Assembly: GCF_001552215.1 (NCBI RefSeq)
Contig: NZ_BCQT01000001.1
Span: 1 to 64,000 of the forward strand
Direction: 5' to 3'
Source: Actinomadura macra NBRC 14102
GTDB taxonomy: Bacteria > Actinomycetota > Actinomycetes > Streptosporangiales > Streptosporangiaceae
Length of the DNA: 64,000 nucleotides
Shown here: positions 7,785-15,544 of the stretch, piece by piece
Layout: the number at the start of each line of letters is the position of its first letter
How positions within the stretch are numbered: the first letter of the stretch is position 1
Notes under the pieces: generated by a model
Database searches by the model: none
What the model was told of the DNA's origin: nothing
What the model saw: only the letters and a program-made list of their open reading frames with translations
Program-made: the position numbers and the translations under genes

Positions 7785-9367
7785 CGGGCGTCTCCGGTCT
7801 CGGTGCGGCGCAGCTCTACCCGCTCCGCGCCGCGGGTAACGGAGAGGTACTTCCACCTGGGCAGCCGGTGGACGGCGCGGATGAAGTCGAGGACGCCGGT
7901 CACCGGGGCAGTGCCGCAGCCGGCGTCGGCCGGGGACCAGCGCGGGGCGGGCCCGGCGGCGAGCATGGTGTCCGCCTGGTCCTGCGGGAGCACCAGGCGC
8001 AGCAGCAGCTCCTCCTCGGGCAGCTCGCGGGCGAACCGGCGCGCGTATTCCTCGTGCAGCTCGGCCAGGGACTTCTCGGCTGGGGTCACGGCGAGCTCAC
8101 GGGCCCGGGAGAGCGTGGCCACCTTCTCCAGGACCTCCGGCGCGATCTCCCCCTGGGGAGTGCCGAAGTGCCCGAGGACGAAGCGCACCACCTCGTCGGG
8201 GATGCGGCTGTAGCGTTCCTGGCCGGACCCGGCCGCCAGCACGTTCATCAGCGCCTGGCTGCCCACAAACTGGCTGAAGGGCGTGACCATGATCGGGTAT
8301 CCGAGCTCCGCGCGGACACGTCCGACCTCCTCGATGACGGCGGGCAGCTTGTCCAGCATGCGCAGCTCGCCGAGCTGGCGCTTGAGGGTGGAGATCATCC
8401 CGCCGGGAACCTGGTGCACGTGGAAGCTCAGGTCGTACTCGGTGGGCGCACCGGCCGGCAGGCCCTGGGAGTCGGCGATGGTGTGGAGGATCTCCGCGGC
8501 CGCGGCGGCCGCCTCGCGATCCGCCTGCACCGCGATGCCGAGGGCGTCGAGGTTGCCCAGCAGGTTCTCCAGGCTGGGCTGGGCGGTGCCGTTGGAGAGC
8601 GGACCGAGCCCGGTGTGCAGCACGTCCACGCCCAGCTCGGCGGCCACCAGGTACAGGTGCGAGGCGGCGCCGGTGGTGCAGTGGCTGTGCAGCTCCAGGG
8701 GCTTGGCGCCGGCGGCCTGGCGGATACCGGGGATCAGCTGGCGGGTGCGCTCCACGGTGAGCAGCCCGCCGGGGTCCTTGACGTAGAGGGAGTCCACGTA
8801 CGGGCTGGCGTGGTATGCCCGGATGTTGCGGCTGTAGCTCTCGTCGGTGTGGACGGGGCTCTCGGTGAATGTCACCGCCGCCACTACCTGCTCGAACCCC
8901 TCCTCCTTGGCCCACTGGGCCACCCGGAGCAGGGAGTCGACGTCGTTCATCGGCTCGGCGATCTGCAGCCGGCGCAGCCCGTGCCCGGCCATCAGTCGCA
9001 GCGCCATCCGCATCACGGTCTCCGAAGCCTTCTCCCAGGACATGAAGCGCATGCCCGTGGTGATGGCAGACAGCGGGGTGGCGGGCATGACGGCGCGCAT
9101 CCGGGAGATGCGCTCCCACGGGTTCTCCCGGTGCCACTTCACGCCCATGGCGAGGCCGGTCGAGCTGGTGAAGTCGATCGCCTCGTAGCCCACCCGGTCC
9201 AGCAGCGGTCCCACGGCCTCGACCATGCCGGTGGTCAGCCCGGTGGCGCCCCACAGGCTCTGGTTGCCGTCCCGCAGGCTGGTGTCCACCAGGCGGATCG
9301 TCTTCTGCTGCCCGTCGGACTCGGTGCGGACCCCCGCCGCGGCCGGCTCGGTCGCGAGCGTGGTCAT
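7781..9367 (-). CDS. Biotin-dependent carboxyltransferase subunit (PC/OadA type), acceptor probably not a keto acid, 528 aa
   Basis: Transfers CO2 from carboxybiotin to an organic acceptor. The DRE-TIM barrel carries all metal ligands of pyruvate carboxylase-type carboxyltransferases: D33 in SLRDGNQ, K197 in VKDPGG (the carbamylated lysine) and H227/H229 in LHSHCTTG. The ENPWER motif (81-86) and PGGM (321-324) are also present. By manual alignment, the arginine of the MLLR motif that binds the pyruvate carboxylate (Arg644 in S. aureus enzyme) is Thr104 here, and the ATR after QSL reads ATG. This suggests an acceptor lacking a carboxylate, such as acetone. The 4-bp ATGA overlap couples it to the biotin carboxylase. 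Confidence 0.88.
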   Translation of the reverse strand: MTTLATEPAAAGVRTESDGQQKTIRLVDTSLRDGNQSLWGATGLTTGMVEAVGPLLDRVGYEAIDFTSSTGLAMGVKWHRENPWERISRMRAVMPATPLSAITTGMRFMSWEKASETVMRMALRLMAGHGLRRLQIAEPMNDVDSLLRVAQWAKEEGFEQVVAAVTFTESPVHTDESYSRNIRAYHASPYVDSLYVKDPGGLLTVERTRQLIPGIRQAAGAKPLELHSHCTTGAASHLYLVAAELGVDVLHTGLGPLSNGTAQPSLENLLGNLDALGIAVQADREAAAAAAEILHTIADSQGLPAGAPTEYDLSFHVHQVPGGMISTLKRQLGELRMLDKLPAVIEEVGRVRAELGYPIMVTPFSQFVGSQALMNVLAAGSGQERYSRIPDEVVRFVLGHFGTPQGEIAPEVLEKVATLSRARELAVTPAEKSLAELHEEYARRFARELPEEELLLRLVLPQDQADTMLAAGPAPRWSPADAGCGTAPVTGVLDFIRAVHRLPRWKYLSVTRGAERVELRRTETGDAR

Positions 9368-10773
9368 CGGACGGCCTCCTTTCGCCGGTTCTGCCGCTGT
9401 TCCCAGACCGGGCCGAACCACGAGGTGCTCACTCCGCCGTGGATGAAGTCGGGGTGGGAGAGGACGAACTGGTGGAGTGGCAATGTGGTCCTGACGCCGT
9501 CGAGTTCGACGGAATGCGCGGCGGAGCGCACCGCCGCCACCGCGGCGGGGCGGCTGTGAGCGCGGACGATCACCTTGGCCATCAGGCTGTCGTAGAAGGG
9601 CGGGAAGGGGTAGCCGTCCTCGATGTGGGTGTCCACGCGGATCCCCGGCCCGGTGGGCCACCGCACGCGGTCGACGACTCCGGGGTCGGGCCGGAAGTCG
9701 TCGTCCGGGTCCTCCGCGTTGATCCGCAGTTCGATCGCGGTGGCCGGAGGGACCGGCGGGACGTCGGGCAGCTGCGGGTCCCGCCCCAGAGCCAGGCGCA
9801 GCTGGGCCGCCACCAGGTCGATTCCGTAGGCCTCCTCGGTCACGGGGTGCTCCACCTGGATGCGGGCGTTCATCTCCAGGAAGACCACGTCCTCGGACTC
9901 GGTGTCCACCAGGAACTCGACGGTTCCGGCGCCGCGGTAGCGCAGGGCCCGTACCAATGCTCGGGAGGAGTCGTGCAGCACGGCGCGCCGGGCTTCGGAG
10001 ATTCCCGGTGCGGGGCATTCCTCGATGAGCTTCTGGTGTCGGCGCTGCACCGAGCAGTCCCGGTCCCCGAAGATCTGCGCGCCGCCCTTGCCGTCGCCGA
10101 AGACCTGCACCTCCACGTGGCGGGCCGCCGGGTAGAAGCGCTCCAGGTACAGCGCGCCGTTGCCGAAGGCCGCCTGGGCCTCGGCTGCTGCCTGCGGGGC
10201 CAGCCGGGCGAGCTCCTCGGCGTCGGTCACCAGGCGGATGCCGCGGCCGCCGCCGCCGTGGACGGCCTTGATCAGCAGCGGATAGCCGAGGGACTCGGCG
10301 AGCGGGACCACGGCGTGCACGTCGTCGACCTCGACGGCGGGGGCCACCGGGACACCGGCCGCCACGGCCGCCTTCCGCGCGCTGCTCTTGTCCCCGACCG
10401 CGCGGAGCGTCTCCGGCCGCGGACCGGCGAACGCGATGTTCTCGGCGGCGAGCAGTTCGGCTAGTTCGGGCTGTTCACTCAGGAAGCCGTACCCGGGGTG
10501 GACGACGTCGGCGCCCGCATGCACGGCGGCCTGGGCGATGTACTCCGGCCGCAGGTAGGACCGGCCAGCCTGCGGCGGGCCGATAACGATGACGCCATCG
10601 GCCAGCCGTGCCGCCCGGGAGTCGGTGTCGGCCGCGCTGGCGGCCAGGACCGGGCCGGCCCCGATACGCCGGGCGGCGGCGATGATCCGCACTGCGATCT
10701 CCCCGCGGTTGGCGACGAGTACCACGGGCTTCTCGCGGGTCCCGGGAGCCGGGCGGGTGGTGGCGTCGCTCAT
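9364..10773 (-). CDS. Biotin carboxylase subunit, 469 aa
   Basis: ATP-dependent carboxylation of biotin on the carrier subunit with bicarbonate. An N-terminal pre-ATP-grasp domain begins VVLVANRGEIAVRI. The glycine-rich ATP loop is VHGGGGRGIR, followed by QIFGDRDCSVQRRHQKL and the catalytic MNARIQVEHPVTE. It ends after the biotin-carboxylase C-terminal domain, with no fused biotinyl domain, so it is a stand-alone AccC-like subunit of normal length. The ATG at 10773 overlaps the stop of the carrier gene (ATGA). It forms a three-gene carboxylase with the neighbours on either side. Confidence 0.95.
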   Translation of the reverse strand: MSDATTRPAPGTREKPVVLVANRGEIAVRIIAAARRIGAGPVLAASAADTDSRAARLADGVIVIGPPQAGRSYLRPEYIAQAAVHAGADVVHPGYGFLSEQPELAELLAAENIAFAGPRPETLRAVGDKSSARKAAVAAGVPVAPAVEVDDVHAVVPLAESLGYPLLIKAVHGGGGRGIRLVTDAEELARLAPQAAAEAQAAFGNGALYLERFYPAARHVEVQVFGDGKGGAQIFGDRDCSVQRRHQKLIEECPAPGISEARRAVLHDSSRALVRALRYRGAGTVEFLVDTESEDVVFLEMNARIQVEHPVTEEAYGIDLVAAQLRLALGRDPQLPDVPPVPPATAIELRINAEDPDDDFRPDPGVVDRVRWPTGPGIRVDTHIEDGYPFPPFYDSLMAKVIVRAHSRPAAVAAVRSAAHSVELDGVRTTLPLHQFVLSHPDFIHGGVSTSWFGPVWEQRQNRRKEAVR

Positions 10774-11303
10774 GACGTGCCCGCCTCGGCGACGACGGCG
10801 AGGGGCTGGCCGAACTCGACCTGCTCGCCGTCCTTGACCAGGAAGTCGGTGAGCGTGCCGGCCACCCCGGCGGTGACCGGGTTCATCAGCTTCATCACCT
10901 CGATGATGCCGATGGTGGTGTCCGGCTCGACGGCGGCGCCCGGCGCCACGAAGGGCGGTGCGCCGGGAGAGGGCGAGCGGTAGAAGACGCCGATCATGGG
11001 GGCGGGGATGGTCGTGCCCTCCACGGCCGGGACAGCGGGGGCCGGTGCGGCCGCGGGCTCCGGTGCCGGGGCGGCGGGCTGTGCCACCGGGGCGGCGACC
11101 GGCGGGGCCGGAGCGGCGGCCTGGACCGGCTGGGCAGGCGGGGCCGGCGGGGCCGGCTGCTGGACCGGCGGGAGCTCGGCCGAACGGGACATCCGCACCC
11201 GGACGTCGCCGAACTCGACGACGGCGGACTCGTAGGAGCCCTCGTCCAGCTGCGCCACGAGGTCCAGGATGTCCTGCCAGCTCGGGGTGGTCTCGGTGCT
11301 CAT
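10770..11303 (-). CDS. Biotin carboxyl carrier protein (AccB-like), 177 aa
   Basis: Carries the biotin cofactor between biotin carboxylase and carboxyltransferase. Residues 1-40 form a small N-terminal segment, 45-95 a long Ala/Pro swing-arm linker, and 100-175 the biotinyl domain. The biotinylation motif is EVMKLMN with K138 as the acceptor. The MIGVFYRSPSPG segment with its thumb-like insertion is typical of AccB-type carriers. It is coupled by ATGA overlaps to the kinase subunit upstream and the biotin carboxylase downstream. A dedicated carrier inside the operon shows that the carboxylase is self-contained rather than sharing housekeeping acyl-CoA carboxylase parts. Confidence 0.95.
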   Translation of the reverse strand: MSTETTPSWQDILDLVAQLDEGSYESAVVEFGDVRVRMSRSAELPPVQQPAPPAPPAQPVQAAAPAPPVAAPVAQPAAPAPEPAAAPAPAVPAVEGTTIPAPMIGVFYRSPSPGAPPFVAPGAAVEPDTTIGIIEVMKLMNPVTAGVAGTLTDFLVKDGEQVEFGQPLAVVAEAGTS

Positions 11304-12403
11304 CGGGTTTCTCCCTTGGCCGCGGCAGCGACGAAGCCGAGCAGGTTGGTCGTGGCCTTGGTGGTGTTCCTGCTCTTCTCCTGCTTGCGCTTCCGCCAGT
11401 TCGTCTCCGGCCGGGACTGCAGCAGCATGACCCGGGGAGTGCCGTCGGCGTCCCGCTCAAGCGCCCACTCGATGTCCTGCGGGCAGCCGTAGTGCCTCTC
11501 CACGCGCAGCGCGATCTCCGCCAGCTGCATCAGCTCGCTCTCGCTCAGGCAGGAGACGTCACGGCGGGACTTCTCCACGTCGCGCCGGATCACGCCGGTG
11601 CCGTCCGGAGCGGGCACGTACTCGTGCTGCTTGGAGGCGATCCGGCGGCTGGTGACGGAGGGGCCGGCCTTGGTCAACCAGTACTCGTCGGGGGTCACCT
11701 CGCCCGAGACCACGGCCTGGCCGAGCCCCCAGCTGGCGTTGACGGCGATGACCGAGCGGTCGCCGGTGCGGGGGCTGACCGTGAAGGTGACCCCGGCGAC
11801 GTCCGCGGCGGCCATCAGCTGCACCGCGACCGAGATCTTCGATGCCTCGGTGGCGTCCGTGTCCGACATGCCGGAGCGGTAGGCGATCGCCTGGGGCGAG
11901 TACAGGCTCGCCCAGCACTCGCGCACCTTGGCGAGCACGGCGTCCGCGCCCACCACCCACAGGTAGGTCTCCTGCTGACCGGCGAAGCTGGCGGCGTCGC
12001 CGTCCTCGTCGACGGAGGAGGAGCGGACGGCGACCGGGCCGCGGTCCAGGTCGTCCGCACCGCGGCGCCGGGCGGTCTCCCCGGCGAGTTCCAGATAGGC
12101 CCCGCGGATCTCCTCCTCGACGGCGGCCGGCAGTTCGCGGCCCAGGATCAGCGCGGTGGCCCGCTCATGGGCGGCGTGGAGGGACCGCGGGCTGGCCGGG
12201 TCGGCGCCGCGTACCAGGCGCTTGAGCTCCTCGCGCAGGTCCGAGGCGTCCCGGAAGTCCTCGTACGCGTCGACGGTGATGGCGAACCCGTCCGGGACGG
12301 GCAGGCCGGCCTGGAGCATCTCGCCGAGGCCGGCGCACTTGCCGCCCACCAGGGGCCGGTCCGCCGAGCCGAGCTTGTGAAATCTTCTCGTGTAGGTTCC
12401 CAC
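11300..12403 (-). CDS. PEP-synthase N-terminal-like ATP-binding phosphotransferase subunit (PpsB-like), 367 aa
   Basis: ATP-grasp half of a split dikinase-type phosphotransferase. It aligns with the PPDK_N domain of PEP synthase: GGKCAGLGEM and AGLPVPDGFAIT at the start, PVAVRSSSVDEDG and ASFAGQQETY in the middle, VMLLQSRPET near the end. It ends there, lacking the histidine and PEP-binding domains. This equals the ~40-kDa second subunit of phenylphosphate synthase of anaerobic phenol degraders. It would use ATP to phosphorylate the histidine of the partner encoded just upstream. GTG start with an AAGGAC site; stop overlaps the biotin carrier ATG. The pairing with a carboxylase is the key contextual clue. 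Confidence 0.88.
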   Translation of the reverse strand: MGTYTRRFHKLGSADRPLVGGKCAGLGEMLQAGLPVPDGFAITVDAYEDFRDASDLREELKRLVRGADPASPRSLHAAHERATALILGRELPAAVEEEIRGAYLELAGETARRRGADDLDRGPVAVRSSSVDEDGDAASFAGQQETYLWVVGADAVLAKVRECWASLYSPQAIAYRSGMSDTDATEASKISVAVQLMAAADVAGVTFTVSPRTGDRSVIAVNASWGLGQAVVSGEVTPDEYWLTKAGPSVTSRRIASKQHEYVPAPDGTGVIRRDVEKSRRDVSCLSESELMQLAEIALRVERHYGCPQDIEWALERDADGTPRVMLLQSRPETNWRKRKQEKSRNTTKATTNLLGFVAAAAKGETR

Positions 12404-12415
12404 GTGTTCGTCCTT

Positions 12416-12442
12416 GTCAGCTGGGTCAGCTGGGTCAGCTGG
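12416..12442. repeat. 27-bp tandem repeat, 3 x 9 bp, between kinase subunit genes
   Basis: Three perfect copies of GTCAGCTGG, plus a fourth partial copy (GTCAGCTG) about 10 bp further on. It lies in the 149-bp gap between the two phosphotransferase subunit genes. Each unit contains the palindrome CAGCTG. It could be simple slippage DNA or affect the mRNA linker; nothing more can be said. Confidence 0.75.
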
Positions 12443-12552
12443 TCGGTCCCCGTCAGCTGTGCGCGCCGCCGGATCAGGGCTGTCCGTTCAGGGTGGGTGC
12501 CGCGGAGACGAACGGCGGTGCCGGACCGTCGCGGCTGTCCGGCGGGGGCGCG

Positions 12553-14442
12553 TTACGAGACGTCGGCGGCCTCGTCCAGGATGGTGACGGTGCCGGTGTT
12601 GCCGTCGACCCGGATCAGCTGGCCGGTCTTGATGGTCGAGGTGCCGAAGCCGGTACCGACGACGGCGGGCAGTTCGTACTCGCGCGAGACGATCGCGGCG
12701 TGGCACATGATGCCGCCGATGTCGCTCACGGCTCCGCGGATCCGGCCGAACACCGGGGTCCAGCTCGGGCTGGTCACCGGGGCCACCAGGATCTCGCCGT
12801 CCTGGACGGCGTCGAGCTCGCTCGGGCGCAGCACGAGGCGGGCGCGGCCCTCGACGACGCCGGGGGAGCCAGCGAAGCCGGAGAGGGTGTTGCTGTTCGC
12901 GCCGTTGCCCTGGGCGGCCAGCCAGCGCTCCACGGTCTCCGGGGTGATGCCCCAGAGCATGATGGTCAGCGGCTCGCTGATCTCTTCGGGGACCGGTCCC
13001 AGGGCCGGCGGTGGGTTCCAGCCGCTCAGCGCGGCGTAGATCTCCTTACGCCGCCTGATGACCTCCGGCCAGTGGTAGCCGCCCTGCGGGCCGCCCCCGG
13101 CGCCCCAGGCCATTTGCAGGTCGACGATCGCCTCCTCAACCTCGGCGCGGCGCAGGAAGAAGACATCCTCCACGTCCTCCCAGAAGCCCCACTTCTGCAG
13201 CAGTGCGCTGAACTCGCGCGCCTTGTTCCAGAAGTTGGTGAGGAACCAGTGCTCCACGTAGAAGTTGTGGTTCTCCACGTAGGGGAACACCATCCGTGCC
13301 AGGCCGAGCGCCTCGTCGAAGCCGGGGAGGTCCTCTTCGTCCAGTAGCGAGCGGTACTGCTCCACCAAGGCGTCGCGCTCCGCCTGGAGCCTCTCCAACG
13401 GGCGGACGAGGTCGTCGCCCTCGCGCAGGCGGTCGATGTAGTCCCCGATGGCCTGGATGGGCAGGGTCAAGTCGTCGATCCAGCTGCGGTGCGAGTGGTA
13501 CATACCCGAGCCGTAGGAGAAGCGGAACCAGGGGTCCTTGCTCTCCTCCAAGGCGGCCAGCCACTGGCGCCCGGCGTCGGTCCCGCCGAGGCCGGTGATC
13601 AGCTCCTCCTCGGTGGTGGCGGCGCGGACGACGTCTCCCACGCCGAGCTCCTCGGCCCTGCGGGCCAGGGCGCGCAGTTCGTCGTCGGGGCGAAAGAGCA
13701 GCACGTCGATGCCGCTGACCATCCCGGAGATCGTCTGGTCGTCGATCTCGGGGAAGTGCTCCTTGCACAGAGTGAGGAACTGCAGGTAGGCGGCGTAGCC
13801 CAAGTTCAGGAACTCCGAGTGCAGGGTCCAGATCCGGTCACCGTACTCAAGCAGCCGGTGGTAGGCGGCGAGCAGCTGGTTGCCCTGGCTGGGTCCACGC
13901 TCCTCCAGCACGCGCTCGATCGGCTCGAACTCCGACAGCGGGGGGACCTCAAGGTCGTGGACGGTGCGGATGGCGTCCGTGACGCGGTCCTGCCACTCCG
14001 CGTACAGGGTGTCCCAGTTCCGAAAGTAGTAGCCGGCGCGCTTGGCGAACTCCTCCGCCCGGCGGGCCTGCTCCTCCTCGTCCGGGCTGGGGATGGTGGA
14101 CATGTAGGTGTAGCCGTTGACGACCCTCACGTCCAGGCCCTTGGCCGGCGGCAGGACGAACACGCGGGTGTTGGTGACGCCGGTGCCGGTGAAGGCGCCG
14201 TCGACGGTCAGCTGGTCGAAGGGGTAGGAGACCTCCGGGAAGTGCAGCGAGTTGCGGAACCAGGTCTTCGCGGAGTCCTCCGCGCGCCGGGCGTCCAGGA
14301 ACCGGTTGTGGTAGGCGTACATCTCCTCCCAGCCCTCGGCCCCTTCCGGAGTGGCGATCTCGTAGGGGTCCGGAAAGCCACGCTCGGGAGTGAGGTGCGC
14401 GGAAGGAGGAGTCTGGCTCCGCTCGCCGTCTGCGGTGGTCAC
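12553..14442 (-). CDS. Substrate-binding/phosphohistidine subunit of a PEP-synthase-like phosphotransferase (PpsA-like), 629 aa
   Basis: Acceptor-binding and catalytic half of the split phosphotransferase. The last ~110 residues are the PEP-utilising mobile domain with catalytic His581 in GGIMCHAAIVSRE followed by LPAVVGTG. The first ~515 residues are a large, mainly helical domain of the kind found in rifampin phosphotransferase and the 70-kDa phenylphosphate synthase subunit; the PEP/pyruvate barrel of true PEP synthase is missing. The GTG at 14442, preceded by AAGGAG at 6 nt spacing, is chosen over an in-frame ATG at 14490. Expected chemistry: ATP + substrate -> AMP + Pi + phosphorylated (enol or phenol) substrate. 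First gene of the operon. Confidence 0.85.
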   Translation of the reverse strand: MTTADGERSQTPPSAHLTPERGFPDPYEIATPEGAEGWEEMYAYHNRFLDARRAEDSAKTWFRNSLHFPEVSYPFDQLTVDGAFTGTGVTNTRVFVLPPAKGLDVRVVNGYTYMSTIPSPDEEEQARRAEEFAKRAGYYFRNWDTLYAEWQDRVTDAIRTVHDLEVPPLSEFEPIERVLEERGPSQGNQLLAAYHRLLEYGDRIWTLHSEFLNLGYAAYLQFLTLCKEHFPEIDDQTISGMVSGIDVLLFRPDDELRALARRAEELGVGDVVRAATTEEELITGLGGTDAGRQWLAALEESKDPWFRFSYGSGMYHSHRSWIDDLTLPIQAIGDYIDRLREGDDLVRPLERLQAERDALVEQYRSLLDEEDLPGFDEALGLARMVFPYVENHNFYVEHWFLTNFWNKAREFSALLQKWGFWEDVEDVFFLRRAEVEEAIVDLQMAWGAGGGPQGGYHWPEVIRRRKEIYAALSGWNPPPALGPVPEEISEPLTIMLWGITPETVERWLAAQGNGANSNTLSGFAGSPGVVEGRARLVLRPSELDAVQDGEILVAPVTSPSWTPVFGRIRGAVSDIGGIMCHAAIVSREYELPAVVGTGFGTSTIKTGQLIRVDGNTGTVTILDEAADVS

Positions 14443-14520
14443 TGGCTGCTCCTTCACGTCCACCGGGGGCTTGCACGTAGGAGCCACCATGGGGCCTGTG
14501 GCCCAGATCTCCAAGCGAGC

Positions 14521-14609
14521 TTTCCACTGAGTAAAAAACAACTGACCCCGAACCATCGATCCTGCACTTCGGAAAGTGATCATCCGGCGGACTTTTTCAT
14601 TCAGTGAAG
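14521..14609. promoter_or_regulatory. Divergent promoter region with inverted operator-like sites
   Basis: This region separates the carboxylation operon (minus) from the IclR pair (plus). It holds two copies of a related ~18-bp sequence in opposite orientation: 14521-14538 (core CCACTGAGTAAAAA) and, on the other strand, 14592-14609 (core TCACTGAATGAAAAA), matching at about 13 of 18 positions. Between them is a 14-bp palindrome CACTT-N4-AAGTG at 14565-14578. The arrangement suits binding of dimeric IclR proteins that control both directions. Confidence 0.6.
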
Positions 14610-14716
14610 TGCTGGTTAGCTGGATTCCGCGTCGCCGTGACGCCGCACACAGCCACCATGGAGCCACCGCACGAAGCCATCACAGCCACCACAGGAACGA
14701 CCCTCCAGGAGAAGCG

Positions 14717-15544
14717 ATGGCAGCAGCAGAGAACGGCAACCCCGGCAAGTCGGTGATCCACCGGGCCTTCGCCGTCCTCATGTCCTTCGACGTCGCCCAC
14801 CGGTACCTGACGCTGTCTCAGCTGTCGCGCCGCAGCGGTCTTCCGGTGGCCACCACCTTCCGGCTGCTCAACCACCTTGAGGTGATCGATGTCGTCGAGC
14901 GCGACACGGCGGGGCGGTACAGCATCGGCCCCAGGGTCTGGGAGCTCGGCATCCTGGCCCCCACCCATGACGTGACCGGCAAGGGAACCCGTCCGCTGCT
15001 GGTCCGGCTGGCGGCCAGGACCGGCATGATGGTGCGGGTCTTCGCCTACAAGAGCCACAGTGCGCTGTGCCTGGAGGAGGTCCTGGCCAACGGCGCCAGC
15101 TCCTCCGGCGGTGGGCCGGGGCTGGCCCTGCCCCTGGCCGACTCGGCCGCCGGCCGGGTCCTCCTGGTCCGCATGGCACCCGCGGCCAGGAAGTCGCTGC
15201 CGTTGACCCGGGTGCAGTTCGACCAGGTGGAGGAGGGCATAGCCGCTTACGGGCGACAGGGCTGGGTCCGGTTTGTCCGCTCCGATGGACAGGCCGAATA
15301 CGCCGTCGCCATCGACGCCGAGGGCCGCCCGCCCATGGCGCTCTCCGTCAGTCAACCGCCGACCCGGGCGGCGGGGGCCAAGGCCGATCCCTTGCCGGCC
15401 GCCGCCGTCAAGAGCCTGGTATCCGAGCTCCAAAGCGTGGCCCATGCCCTCGCCACCGCTCTGGCCAGACCTGTCGATCCTCCGGGACACGCGAGCCCAC
15501 CACCGTACGACAGCGAGGAGAACACCGTCGACCATGAGCAGTGA
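14717..15544 (+). CDS. IclR-family transcriptional regulator 1, 275 aa
   Basis: N-terminal winged HTH at about residues 15-75 (SVIHRAFAVLMSFD, TLSQLSRRSGLPVATTFRLLNHL), then an IclR-type effector-binding domain. The effector domain is divergent: the usual GxxxPxHxTxxGKaxLA motif is replaced by GLALPLADSAAGRVLL. Start chosen at the ATG at 14717 behind AGGAGAAG. It is divergent from the carboxylation operon and overlaps the next regulator by 11 bp. Related HTHs but different effector domains suggest the two proteins sense different ligands or form a heteromer. Likely controls the divergent operon. Confidence 0.85.
   Translation: MAAAENGNPGKSVIHRAFAVLMSFDVAHRYLTLSQLSRRSGLPVATTFRLLNHLEVIDVVERDTAGRYSIGPRVWELGILAPTHDVTGKGTRPLLVRLAARTGMMVRVFAYKSHSALCLEEVLANGASSSGGGPGLALPLADSAAGRVLLVRMAPAARKSLPLTRVQFDQVEEGIAAYGRQGWVRFVRSDGQAEYAVAIDAEGRPPMALSVSQPPTRAAGAKADPLPAAAVKSLVSELQSVAHALATALARPVDPPGHASPPPYDSEENTVDHEQ

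Noticed and set aside
7781..11303. Ordinary pyruvate carboxylase or acyl-CoA carboxylase
   Set aside because: A pyruvate carboxylase acceptor arginine is missing, an acyl-CoA carboxylase would need a crotonase-fold carboxyltransferase, and the neighbours (split phosphotransferase, acetoacetyl-CoA synthetase) fit neither.
4739..14442. Classical AcxABC acetone carboxylase
   Set aside because: No hydantoinase-like AcxA/AcxB or small AcxC subunit is encoded; the subunit types are completely different.
11300..14442. PEP synthase or pyruvate phosphate dikinase for gluconeogenesis, split by frameshift
   Set aside because: The C-terminal PEP/pyruvate barrel is absent, the large central domain differs, domain order matches rifampin phosphotransferase, and each gene has its own ribosome-binding site.
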